Below are positions 10,460-21,231 of a DNA stretch of 64,000 nt, piece by piece. The translations under genes and the position numbers were made by a program. Origin of the DNA: Humulus lupulus. Lineage: Eukaryota > Streptophyta > Magnoliopsida > Rosales > Cannabaceae. The notes under the pieces are model-generated. The model was not told where the DNA came from and did no database searches. It saw only the letters and a program-made list of their open reading frames with translations. The stretch is taken from the NCBI RefSeq assembly GCF_963169125.1, contig NC_084793.1:41783578-41847577 (forward strand), given 5' to 3'. Positions within the stretch are counted from its first letter, which is position 1. Each line of letters begins with the position of its first letter.

Positions 10460-12354
10460 ATTTTGTTTAGAAATATTTACAACATATGAGTACAAACCAC
10501 GTCGACTAAACAACAAAATCTATGTTTTAATACAATCATCTCTCAAAACCACTGGCTATGGCAGCCAGGTAGGCCAAACATGTACGCGCTGCTTCACACT
10601 CTCCGTACTCATGGTTGGTTGACTTTTCCCTTGCCCTTACATGCACCACAGAGCACCCGTGAGCCGAAGCCCAGCAAGAAAACCCTCACAAGCAGAAAAC
10701 ATATGCATAACAAACACATAGCATATAAACAGGCCATCCATAGGCTAAACACATACGCCCAAGTTGTCCCAGGCGCTTTACCAGGCCATGGGTTTGCGGT
10801 CCACACCGTGAGGATATCCCAGGTATCCTTTAGGGTGTCGCCCTGGAACCTCGCACTCCACGTGCTCAACGCTGCTCCCAGCCCCTTGCCGTACTCGACC
10901 TTGCACTCAACGTGCCCAACGCCGTTCCTGGCCCTTTGTCGTTCCCGGCCCCTGCCGACCCAGCCTGCGCCGTTCTCAGCTCTTACCGAACATTTACACA
11001 ATAGCCTTCATAGCATAATACACATATACTGAGCACTAAAAAATTCAATCAAAGGGCTACGCCCTGCAATTCAGACATACTGGGCTCAGCCCTGCATACA
11101 AGCTCTATGGGAACAGTGGTTTTCTTACCTGCGTCCCGAGCTTTCCGAGCACCGTATCCCGAGCACAGTCCCCTAACTTGAGCTGCGCCGAAACCCTAGT
11201 CACAACGCATTAACGATATTCATCCATCAAGTTCTAATCCATTAAATAACTTTGAGCCATAACTCTAATCTCCGGGACCTTGAATTCTATCAATCCGGGT
11301 GATAAAATTCATCCCGAGCCTTAACCTTTGAGTTCCCAAGCCTAAACACTCTTAAAAACACAAAATGGCACTAAGAGCTGCAGCCCTACCCACAAGCGTC
11401 GCGGCCCTTGCCTCCAAACCCAGAAAAACACCATTTTTCCCTGCATATCCTTCGAGCCAACACCTCCAAAATCACCTCCAACCTCATAATTAAACCCAAA
11501 ATTCATTCCTATGCACCCTAAACATACCAACCACCTCAGGAATCAATTCCCACACCCATCAAGCAATCAAAACCTGTCCTAGAATCCAAACCACGCATAC
11601 ACATTGAAAACCAGCAGAAATTCCAAACTTAATCCTTGTAATTTAGAACTTACCTTTGCTGGATTTAACCTCAGAACCAGCTCCCTAAGCTCCAAGCTTC
11701 AAGCTCCCCTAAATCCCTAGCTGAAATCCTTAGTCTTGATTGATGGCCACCCAAAGCTTTCCTTGCTTAACTTAGAGAAGAGATGAAGAGAAAGGTAAAC
11801 CAAGTGATGAGGGAAATATGGGTCGGTTTCTGAGTGTTTTAAACAATTCCAAGTTTTGTTTTATTCAACTTAAGTCTATAGGGTTACCTCAAGGCTCGGG
11901 GTACCAAAACGTCCCCGAGGGCAAAATGGTAAATTTCCTCAATATTCCCTCCTGGACATTCTAACCTCAAATATATCTTCAAATATTTATTTTCATAACC
12001 CGATAACCCCATAATACATCTAATACCCAAAATACCCCTCGACTCGTCCCGAGTCGGATTCTCAACCCCGTTGTGACTTTCTGGCTAACTGCTCCCCAGG
12101 ACTATCTTGGATCGTGCTACACAGAAATATATCACATGCATATCATATTTATCACATTTACGCCATCAACAGGCTAAAACCACAAACATACCCCTAATAT
12201 TCAAACGGCGCCCACATGCATATTTAATTCAACAAAACATGCATCTTTATCATATATTCACATAAATTCACATATTAACATATTAAATCATTTATTGCCC
12301 TCTAGGAACTCTAATCAAGGCCCTAAGCCTTATTAGCAAATTTGGGTTGTTACA
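10286..12354 (-). repeat. 3' LTR of the Tekay-like element
   Basis: 2069 bp, TG...CA. It is highly similar along its length to 17233-19367 with scattered substitutions. It lacks a GC-rich insert of roughly 70-100 bp present in the other LTR near 18330-18430, and has extra sequence near 10920-10950. The last about 175 bp in element orientation is also present in the tandem duplicate to the left. Confidence 0.9.
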
Positions 12355-12369
12355 ACTATCCCCTCCTTA
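12355..12369 (-). promoter_or_regulatory. polypurine tract of the Tekay-like element
   Basis: On the minus strand AAGGAGGGGATAGT abuts the LTR start TGTAAC. This is the plus-strand DNA priming site for reverse transcription. Confidence 0.8.
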
Positions 12370-12389
12370 CAGAAATTTCGTCCTCGAAA

Positions 12390-13912
12390 TTACTTGAATA
12401 ACTCGGGATACCGCTCCCTCATTTCTGATTCAAGTTCCCACGTCGCCTCCTCAACCTTGTTGTTCCTCCACAATACTTTTACCAAGGAAATGGTCTTGCT
12501 TCGCAAGACTTTATCCTTCCGGTCAAGAACCTTAACTGGCTTCTCCTCATAGGACAAATCCTGGTCCAGCTCCAAGTTCTCATAACTTAAAACGTGCGTC
12601 AAATCTGACACATACTTCCTGAGCATAGACACATGGAAAACATCATGAACCCCTAATAAAGCTGGAGGCATTGCTAGTCTGTAAGCTACCTCTCCAACCC
12701 GTTCCAGAACCTCAAAGGGGCCAACAAACCTAGGGCTTAGCTTGCCACGAACACCAAACCGTTTCACTCCCCTCAAAGGTGAAACCCTAAGAAACGCATG
12801 ATCACCAACTTGAAATTCCACGCTCCTGCGTTTCAGGTCTGAATAACTTTTCTGTCGACTCTGGGAGGCGAGAATTCGTGCTCTAATCTTCTCAATCGCC
12901 TCATTGGTCCTCTGAACCATCTCTGGACCCAGATATCTCCTCTCACCTGTCTCATCCCAATGGATAGGTGATCTACACTTCCTTCCGTAAAGCATCTCAT
13001 ACGGAGCCACTCCGATGGTCGCCTGATAACTGTTGTTGTACGAGAACTCGATCAAGGGAAGATACTTACTCCACGATCCCCCGAAATCTAGCGCACAGGC
13101 TCGCAACATGTCTTCCAATATCTGAATCGTCCTCTCAGACTCTCCATCTGTCTGAGGATGATAAGCGGTACTAAACTGTAACTGTGTGCCCATAGCCTTC
13201 TGCAAACTCTCCCAAAACTTGGAAGTGAAGGTGGGTCTCTGTCGGATACTATCGACCTCGGAGCCCCATGAAGTCGAACAATCTCCTTCACATATAACTC
13301 AGCATACTGTTCCACAATATAAGTTGTCCTAACAGGTAAAAAGTGGGCAGACTTGGTATACCTATCCACAATTACCCACACCGAGTCATGCTGTCCCACA
13401 GTCCTCAGCAAACGAACCACAAAGTCCATGGTAATATCTTCCCACTTTCATTCTGGAATCCCCAGAGGCTGTAGCAACCCTGCTGGCCTCTGATGCTCAG
13501 TCTTAACCTGTTGACAAGTTAAGCACTTGGCCACATAATCTACCACATCCCTCTTCATGCCCGACCACCAATACAGAGCTCTCAAATCCTGGTACATCTT
13601 CGTTGTACCCGGGTGAAAAGAATAGGGAGTGGTATGCAATTCATCTAAGATCTCCCACCGGATATCAGAATCCATCGGAACGCAGATCCGACCCTTGTAC
13701 TTCAGTAATCCCATCTTTGAAATAGAAAAGTCCTTAGTCGCTCCGACTAAGACATTCTCCCTGTGACCTCTCAACTGGGAATCTTTCCCCTGCGCCTCCT
13801 TGATCCTCTCAAGGAGTGTAGACTGAAGAGTGATGTTGGCCAACTGACCAACCACCAACTCTATACCTGCTCTGGTCATCTCCTCGGCTAGCATATCAGA
13901 TATCTGCCTCAA
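12390..13912 (-). pseudogene. integrase with chromodomain-like C-terminus, broken
   Basis: In coding order: a zinc-binding HHCC region (HTTPYSFHPGTTKM..., CLTCQQVK), the integrase core with first Asp in MDFVV and second in SDRDP, then after a frameshift near 13230 the region with the catalytic Glu (SERTIQILED). The C-terminal domain (RFVGPFEVLERVG) follows, ending in VLWRNNKVEEATWELESEM, a chromodomain-type motif used by chromoviruses to target chromatin. A TGA near 13445 stands where the family has Trp (IPE*KWED). The open piece to 13205 is in a different frame from the piece before it, so no complete integrase can be made. Confidence 0.85.
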
Positions 13913-13921
13913 ACTAAATAA

Positions 13922-15865
13922 CTATCCTGAGCCTTTCCAACTTAATGCATCAACCACCACATTAGCCTTCACAGGATGGTATAGGATATCACAATCATAA
14001 TCCTTAACCAACTCCATCCACCACCTCTGACGTATATTCAGATCCTTCTGGGTAAAGAAATACTTCAAGCTCTTATGGTTGGTGTATATCTCGCACTTCT
14101 CACCATACATATAATGTCTCCAAATCTTAAGTGCGAACACCACCGCTACCAACTCCAAATCATGTGTGGGATATCTCTGCTCATACTCCTTTAACTGTCT
14201 CGATGCATAGGCTATCACCTTACCAGCTTGCATCAACACGCACCCCAAAACCCGTCTGGATGCATCACAATAAACCACAAACTTTTCATTATCTGTCGGC
14301 AAGCTTAACACTGGCGCGGTGATCAATCGCCGCTTCAACTCCTTGAAACTGTTCTCACATCTATCCGTCCAGACATACCTTGTCTTCTTCTTTGTCAGTT
14401 CTGTCAAAGGCGTAGCTATTCTGGAGAACCCCTCAACGAACTGCCGATAATATCCCGCTAAACCCAAAAAGCTTCTCACTTCCGGAACATTGCTCGGTCT
14501 AGGCCAATCTCTGACCGCCTCAATCTTACTTGGATCAGCCAGAATCCCCTCCTTACTGACGATATGGCCCAGAAATGTAACTTGTGGTAACCAGAACTCA
14601 CACTTACTGAAATTAGCGTATAACTTATGCTCCCTCAACCGATGTAGAACCAATCGTAGATGCTGCTCGTGCTCTGTCTCTGACTGAGAATACACCAAGA
14701 TGTCATCGATGAACACAATCATAAACTTATCCAAATAATCCTTGAAAACCCTATTCATCATGTCCATAAAGGCTTCTGGGGCATTGGTTAATCCAAAAGA
14801 CATAACTAGGAATTCATAATGTCCATACCTCGTTCGGAAAGCGGTCTTTGGTATGTCCTCATCTTTAATCCTTAACTGATGGTAACCTGATCGGAGATCT
14901 ATCTTAGAAAACAATGTTCTTCCCTGTAACTGATCGAATGAGTCATCGATCCTAGGCAGTGGATACTTGTTCTTAATGGTTAACTTATTCAACTCCCTGT
15001 AATCAATACACATCCTAAGGGATCCATCCTTCTTCTTAACGAACAACACTGGAGCACCCCATGGTGAGAAACTCGGTCTGATGAACCCCAAATCAAGTAA
15101 CTCTTGCAACTGAATCTTCAACTCCTTTAACTCCGCTGGAGCCATTCTGTAAGGCGTCCTAGATACCGGCTCTGCTCCTGGTACCAACTCTATAACAAAA
15201 TCAATCTCCCGTTGCAGCGGCAACCCTGGCAGGTCTGCTGGAAATAAATTCGGAAACTCACACACCAATCTAGTTTCACACGGTCCAACCGACACCACCC
15301 TAGAGGTTTTTACAAATCTCGCTAGGAATCCCATGCAACCTACCTGCATCATGTCCCTAGCCTTTAATACTGAAACCATTGGTACTCGCGGTCCGGTAAC
15401 CATCCCCACAAACACAAAGGGTACCTCCCCTTCCGGTTCAAAAGTCACCATTCTACGCTTGCAGTCAATCGTTGCCCCATACTTTGATAACCAATCCATC
15501 CCTAAAATCATATCAAAATCGTCCATTTCTAACTCAATCAAATCAATAGACAATTCCCTACCATCTATCTCTACTGGCAATGCTCTAATCCATTTCCTAG
15601 AGACTACCAGTTCTCCCGTTGGCAACAAAGTCTGAAATCCCCTAGCATACACACCACTAGGTCTACAAAGCTGGTCTATCACTCTAGCAGATACAAATGA
15701 GTGGGTAGCCCCCGAATCAAACAATGCAGTATACAAAGAACCAGCACTAGAGATCTGACCTGTCACAACTGAGGGGCTAGCCTCCGCCTCAGTCTGTGTC
15801 AAAGTAAATACCCTGGCAGGAGCAAGACTGTCACTCTGCTTCAGCTCCTCTTTCTTGACTTGAGG
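13922..15865 (-). pseudogene. protease - reverse transcriptase - RNase H
   Basis: The open frame continues the gag frame after the stop at 15866; the first apparent start at 15802 is a TTG, so it is not an independent gene. The protease has the active-site block [11 protein letters not shown] near residue 27 of the 15802 frame. RT shows [11 protein letters not shown], the motif A block [10 protein letters not shown] and the motif C block [10 protein letters not shown], so its catalytic Asp residues are present. RNase H has YCDASR and HDLELVAV, but the third acidic position reads YTNHKSL where the family has YTDHKSL, so a catalytic Asp is Asn. The frame ends at a TAG before integrase. Confidence 0.9.
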
Positions 15866-16960
15866 TCAATCCCTCTTCAGATGACTGGAACTCCCACAGA
15901 CAAAGCAGGCCCTGATCCTGCACTCACCCTGGTGTCGACATCTGCACCGCGGACACACTGGGAAACTCCTCCAATTGTCACTTCTACCCTGACGACCAGT
16001 AGAAGCACCCCATGCCCTCCTATCTAAGCTGGGAGGAACAAAGGAATCTAGGGCCTTCCTCTTCTGCTCACTAGAGCCACCACCCCGACTGGATCCAACA
16101 AAAGGTGGTACTGTCCTCCTGGCATCGCGCCTAACAGCGCTCTCCCTCCATATCTGATCTTCGGCCCTCTCAGCTGTAAGGGCCTTGTCCACTACCTGTG
16201 CATAAGTAGTAGTCTCTGGATCTAAGGTAATATTCACATCATGGGCGATCGTAATGTTCAACCCCCGCATAAACCTGTCTCTTCTTGCCGCATTAGTCAG
16301 CACTAAGTCTGGCTCAAACTTCGCCAATCTGTCAAACCTCAAAGCATACTCTGTCACTGTCGATCGGTCCTGAGTCAGGTTGATGAACTCGTCAACCTTT
16401 GCAGCTCGAACTGCCACACTGTAATACTTCTCATTAAATAAATTTTTTAACTCTTCCTAAGTCATAACTGTTACGTCCCTTCTCTGAACTACCACGTCCC
16501 ACCAGATGCGGGCATCCTCTCTGAACATGTAGCTAGCACAGGCTACCCTCTCATTTCCCTGAACCCTCATAAAATCCAGAATTGAGGAAATCATATTCAT
16601 CCACTGCTTTGCCCGCAGTGGGTCTGGTCCACCCTCGAAGGTGGGAGGATGTTGTTTCCTGAACCTCTCATACAAAGGTTCCCACTTATTCTCCATAGCA
16701 GATTGAACTAGCAGCCCAGTGACCTGAGGTGAGGCCTGTTGCCTCAACTGTCAAAGCTCTTCCTCTGTTCGCTGGAGTCTTGCTTCCATCTCGGCAAACA
16801 TCTCTTGCCAATTCTGTGGGGCAGGTGGAGGGTCCTGACCCTGGTTGTCATCCTCAGCCCTACTGCCGCAGAGTCTAGATGATTGTCGAGGCAACTCAAC
16901 AAATATGCCTGCAACCAACAACGCCGCTCATCAGGCATGATAACAACATCCAAAACCACC
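15866..16960 (-). pseudogene. gag, broken by three stops
   Basis: The capsid region is recognisable: WEPLYERFRKQHPPTFEGG, AKQWMNMISSILDFM, REDARIWWD, then YALRFDRLAKFEPDLV and a basic stretch. The zinc knuckle begins CFVCGSSSHLKRD but its last Cys codon is a TGA (15866-15868). Two other in-frame stops are at 16751 (TGA where the surrounding pattern suggests Arg) and 16457 (TAG where Trp is usual). No intact ATG start is clear upstream of about 16950. Gag would form the virus-like particle and bind RNA. Confidence 0.82.
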
Positions 16961-17217
16961 TCCCAAACACATTAGCCATCCACAAACAGTAACTCACATA
17001 ACATACAAATAGCATATAACACACAACGGGCCATGCCCTGGCATCATGCATATGTTAACTCATTCATCATGCTCTATATAAGATAAGCAGGCAAACAGGG
17101 CATTCAAGCACATATTCAAGCATATCAGTCAGTCATACCAACCAAACCTGAGTCGAGCTTGTCACTGACAGCGAGCGTACATGTTCGGTCAATCTCCAGA
17201 ACCACAAACCTTGGATC

Positions 17218-17229
17218 GCTCTGATACCA
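17218..17229 (-). promoter_or_regulatory. primer binding site (initiator Met-tRNA type)
   Basis: On the minus strand TGGTATCAGAGC lies three bases inside the 5' LTR end. It complements the 3' end of plant initiator Met-tRNA, the usual primer for this clade. Confidence 0.88.
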
Positions 17230-17232
17230 AGT

Positions 17233-19367
17233 TGTAACGCCCTACTTCCTTAGAGTCGTTACTAAGTGAGTTTAAAGTGTGCATTCAACCCGCTAATCAA
17301 GATTTTAGGTTACAAAGTGTAATTAAGCCATAAACAGAGTTATAAACTTTGAAAGTAATTCCATTTATTGAAAATCATAAAGTGTTTTGACACTTGGGAT
17401 CCCAAAATACTGTTTAGAAATATTTACAACATATGAGTACAAACCACGTCGACTAAACGACAAAATCTATGTTTTAATACAATCATCTCTCAAAACCACT
17501 GGCTGTGGCAGCCAGCCAGGCCAAACATGTACGCGCCGCTTCACGCTCTCCGTACTCATGGTTGGTCAACTTTTCTCTTGCCCTTACCTGCACCACAAAG
17601 CACCCGTGAGCTGAAGCCCAGCAAGAAAACCCTCAAAAGAAGAAAACATATGCATAACAAACACATAACATATAAATAGGCCATCCATAGGCTAAACACA
17701 TACGGCTAAGCTGTCCCAAGCACTTTACCAGGCCCTGGGTTTATGGTCCACACCGTGAGGATATCACAGGTATCCTTTAGGGTCTCGCCCTAGCAACTCG
17801 CACTCCACGTGCTCAACGCTGCTCCCGACCCCTTGCCGTACTCAACCTTGCACTCAACGTGCCCAACGCCCTTCCCAGCCCCTGCCGACCTCGGCCTGCG
17901 CCATTCTCGGCTCTTACCGAACATTTACACAATAACATTCATAGCATAATAAACATATACTAAGCACAAACAAATTCAGTCAAAGGGCTACGCCCTGCAA
18001 TTCAGACAAACTGGGCTCAGCCCTGCATACAAGCTCTATGGGAACAGTGGTTTTCTTACCTGCGTCCCGAGCTTTCCGAGCAACAATATCCCGAGCACAG
18101 TCCCCTAACTTGAGCTTCGCCGAAACCCTAGTCACAACGCATTAACAGTATTCATCCATCAAGTTCTAATCCATTAAATAACTTTGAGCCATAACTCTAA
18201 TCTCCGAGACCTTGAATTATATCAATCCGGGTGATAAAATCCATCCCGAGCCTTAACCTTTGAGTTCCCAAGCCTAAACACTCTTAAAAACACAAAATGG
18301 CACTAAGAGTCGCGGCCCTACCTACAAGCGTCGCGGCTAGCCTCGAAACAGAGGCTAGCACCTCCCTGAAACACGCACGGGCCGCGCGCCTTGAACACCA
18401 TGGCCTCCCAAGGCCTCGCATGCACACGGGTCGCGGCCCTCGCGTCCAAACCCAGAAAACACCATTTTTTCCCTGCATATCCTTCGAGCAAACACCTCCA
18501 AAATCACCTCCAACCTTCGAATTAAACCTAGAATTCATTCCCATGCACCCTAAACATACCAACCACCTCGGGAATCAATTCCCACACCCATCAAGCAATC
18601 AAAACATGTCATAGAATCCAAACCATGCATACACATTGAAAACCAGCAGAAATTCCAAACTTAATCCTTGTAATTTAGAACTTACCTTTGCTGGATTGAA
18701 CCTCAGAACCAGCTCCAAGCTTCAAGCTCCCCTAAATCCCCAGCTAAAATCCTTAGTCTTGATTGATGGCCACCCAAAGCTTTCCTTGCTTAACTTAGAG
18801 AAGAGATGAAGAGAAAGGTAAACCAAGTGATGAGGGAAATATGGGTCGGTTTCTGAGTGTTCTAAACAATTCCAAGTTTTGTTTTATTGAACTTAAGTCT
18901 ATAGGGTTACCTCAAGGCTCGGGGTACTGAAACGTCCCCGAGGGAAAAATGGTAAATTTCCCCAATATTCCCTCCTAGACATTCTAACCTCAAATATATC
19001 TCCAAATATTTATTTTCATAACCCGATAACCCCATAATACATCTAATACCCAAAATACCCCTCGACTCGCCCCGAGTCGGATTCTCAACCTCGTTGTGAC
19101 TTTCTGGCTAACCGCTCCCCAGGACTGTCTCGGATCGTGCTACGCAGAAATATATCACATGCATATCATATTTATCACATATACGCCCTCAACGGGCTAA
19201 AATCACAAACATACCCATAATATCCAAACGGGGCCCACATGCATATTTAATTCAACTAAACATGCATCTTTATCATATATTCACATATTAACATATTAAA
19301 TCATTTATTGCCCTCCAGGCACACTAATCAAGGCCCTAAGCCTTATTAGCAAATTTGGGTCGTTACA
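17233..19367 (-). repeat. 5' LTR of the Tekay-like element
   Basis: 2135 bp, starting TGTAACGCCC and ending GTCGTTACA in plus orientation. It carries the GC-rich stretch near 18330-18430 absent from the other LTR. The length difference and visible substitutions point to appreciable age. Confidence 0.9.
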
Positions 19368-19372
19368 AAGAT
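19368..19372. repeat. target-site duplication AAGAT (right) of the Tekay-like element
   Basis: AAGAT follows the LTR end and matches 10281-10285. Confidence 0.9.
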
Positions 19373-20211
19373 GCTGAACGATGTAGTGAGAAAGAATATG
19401 GCAAGAACGGTCGGTGGAGACCGTGGGGAATAAGATGCTGACTGATGGTGAACGGTGAAAGGAGTTGATGCCGAAGAGGATGTCACGCGAAATAAAGAAG
19501 AAGAAGAAAAGGAATGCGCGGGTTAACTTAAAAACTTTTTGAGCTTTTATTTATTTGCCCTAACATGGTAAGTCGCCATGAGCAACTGGCATAAGTCTGT
19601 TCTAGATTGATTTATCATCCAGCATCATAAGTGTGTTGCAGAACCGATCTATAATATTAAAATTAAAAAATATATAATTTTGACTTATTGATATTTAATG
19701 TGAAAATTATAAATCTCCAACTTATTTAATTTAATTTATTCTAATATTTATAAATATATAATTTAATTATGAAATTATAAAATATATAATTTAAATTGCT
19801 TTTAAAAAAATCATAAAGTAATATTAATCACTATAAATTTATTACAACTAATTATACAGAACAAATTATATATAGTTATGAGTTAAATTAACTAAGAAAG
19901 AATTTATAAATTTATGATAAAAATAATTTTAAATTCAAATTATGTTTACGCCACAAGTCATTTGTAGTATAATCAACCTATGATGCTTGCATCATAAGTT
20001 TGTTTCAGAATCGACCTATGATGTTAAAATTAAAATTATATATAATTTTAAATTGTTGATATTTTATTTTAAAACTATAAATCTCCAATTTATTTTATTC
20101 TAATATTTATAAATATGTAATTTATTTAATTTAATTTTAAATTTAAATATATATAATTTAAATTTCCAATTAATTAATATATATTTAAAAAACTATCTAA
20201 TATGTAATATT
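19373..20211. other. CACTA B interior, right part, no gene seen
   Basis: About 130 bp next to the insertion repeat the same kind of sequence seen left of it (GAACGATGTAGTG, compare ATGAACGACACAGTG at 9744). AT-rich DNA and scattered subterminal-type motifs such as ATAAGTCTGTTCTAGA follow near 19590 and 19985. Confidence 0.4.
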
Positions 20212-20220
20212 AATAAGTAT
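20212..20220. repeat. 9-bp target duplication of the MULE element, left
   Basis: AATAAGTAT, identical to 20636-20644. Confidence 0.85.
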
Positions 20221-20635
20221 GGAAATTTCTATGGTAGGGGCTTCTAAAAAAGCCCTACCAGTGGGGCTCTTTTGTGTTCTCAACCTGTGAATAGTTTTCG
20301 ACGTGATTTTTTTTATGACCATGTATATTGTAGTTATTTACAGCTTCTTGCAAATTTTTAGAAAATTCAGAATAATTTACAGTGCCGAAAACTAGTTTAA
20401 AAATAGGTTGTTGCACGCATGACTAATTTTTTTATGCACATGGAAAATAGCATGTTTGAACCTAGTTTTTGGTAATGTAAATTATTCGAAATTTTCTAAA
20501 AATTTGCAAGATACTCTAAATAATTACAATATACACGATAATAAAAAAATTGTTCTGAAAATTGTTCACGGGTCAGAAATACAAAAGAACTCCACCGGTG
20601 GGGCTCTTTTTGAAGCCCCTACCATAGAATACTCC
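20221..20635. mobile_element. 415-bp MULE-type foldback element (MITE)
   Basis: The ends are inverted repeats sharing TTCTATGGTAGGGGCTTC, and similarity continues almost to the middle: the left half matches the reverse complement of the right half through blocks such as GCAAATTTTTAGAAAATT. A perfect 9-bp direct repeat AATAAGTAT flanks it (20212-20220 and 20636-20644), the target-duplication size of Mutator-like elements. It has no coding capacity. It is nested in the right subterminal region of CACTA B. A transcript crossing it would fold into a long hairpin. Confidence 0.85.
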
Positions 20636-20644
20636 AATAAGTAT
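20636..20644. repeat. 9-bp target duplication of the MULE element, right
   Basis: AATAAGTAT, identical to 20212-20220. Confidence 0.85.
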
Positions 20645-20769
20645 ATATATTTTTTATACTTATTCATACACAAATAAATTATATATGTATATTTTAAATA
20701 AAGTAATATATTTTAAAATTCGAATAATGTAAAAACAAATTAGAGTACATTTAAAAATATATTCTTATA

Positions 20770-21190
20770 ATGACATGATAGGTCGGTTCTCACACAACCG
20801 ACCTACCATGTCACATGATAAGTCATTTCTCACACATGTTAGCGACCTACCATGTTAGCGAGATACTCTAAATTATTTATAATTTTTTTATTTCAATTAT
20901 AAAGTACCGACCTACCATGTTAGCGAGATAGAACCTACTATGTTAGCAAGGTAGGACACGGTAGGTCGGTCCACACAGAACTGACCTGCCATGGCAACAT
21001 GGCAGGTCAATTTTGCAGGAACCGACCTACTATGTTTTCTACAAGCATGAGAGGTCAGTTCCCATGTCTACAAGGTAGGTCTGTTCCTATGCAACCGACC
21101 TCCCAAACTTAATTCTGACGTACATTATAGGTCGGTTCTGTGTAAATCAACTTATGAACATGTGTTAAGTCATTTTAAGCGGAACTAACC
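20770..21190. repeat. CACTA B right subterminal repeat array
   Basis: Many copies of GGTCGGTT, CCGACCTACCATG and related pieces occur in alternating orientation, mirroring the left array. Some could pair with neighbours to form small hairpins. Confidence 0.7.
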
Positions 21191-21228
21191 TCTCATGACC
21201 AATGGCTAATGTCCAAATTGTAGTAGTG

Positions 21229-21231
21229 CAT
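21229..21231. repeat. CACTA B target-site duplication, right copy (CAT)
   Basis: CAT follows the terminus GTAGTAGTG and matches 6722-6724. Confidence 0.8.

Larger units (their letters stand above)
10286..19367 (-). mobile_element. Ty3/gypsy chromovirus, Tekay-like, full length but broken
   Basis: It has two LTRs beginning TGTAAC and ending TTACA, a 5-bp AAGAT target duplication, an initiator-Met-tRNA primer site and a polypurine tract. Gag, protease, RT, RNase H and integrase lie on the minus strand in gypsy order, and integrase ends in a chromodomain-like segment. LTR start, primer site and chromodomain fit the Tekay (Del) clade. Gag-pol is one frame interrupted by stops at 16751, 16457, 15866, 13922 and about 13445, plus a frameshift near 13230. 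It sits inside CACTA B. Confidence 0.92.
6725..21228. mobile_element. CACTA element B, apparently non-autonomous, hosting nested insertions
   Basis: The left end is CACTACTACAAAT and the right end is ATTGTAGTAGTG, giving a perfect 11-bp terminal inverted repeat flanked by CAT on both sides. Repeats based on AAGTCGGTT and its complement crowd both ends (6740-7020 and about 19565-21190), as in CACTA subterminal regions. Removing the retrotransposon (10286-19367), one copy of a 516-bp duplication and the MULE element (20221-20635) leaves roughly 4.5 kb. I find no tnp2-type transposase in it. A possible minus-strand exon near 8909-8947 starts with ATG and runs to a GTGAGT donor but is too short to identify. 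The element would need transposase from elsewhere. Confidence 0.85.

Noticed and set aside
10580..11032. Long open frames on both strands within the Tekay-like LTR (about 150 and 130 codons)
   Set aside because: They lie inside an LTR, no homologous domain is visible and the other LTR does not keep them open, so they are chance frames.
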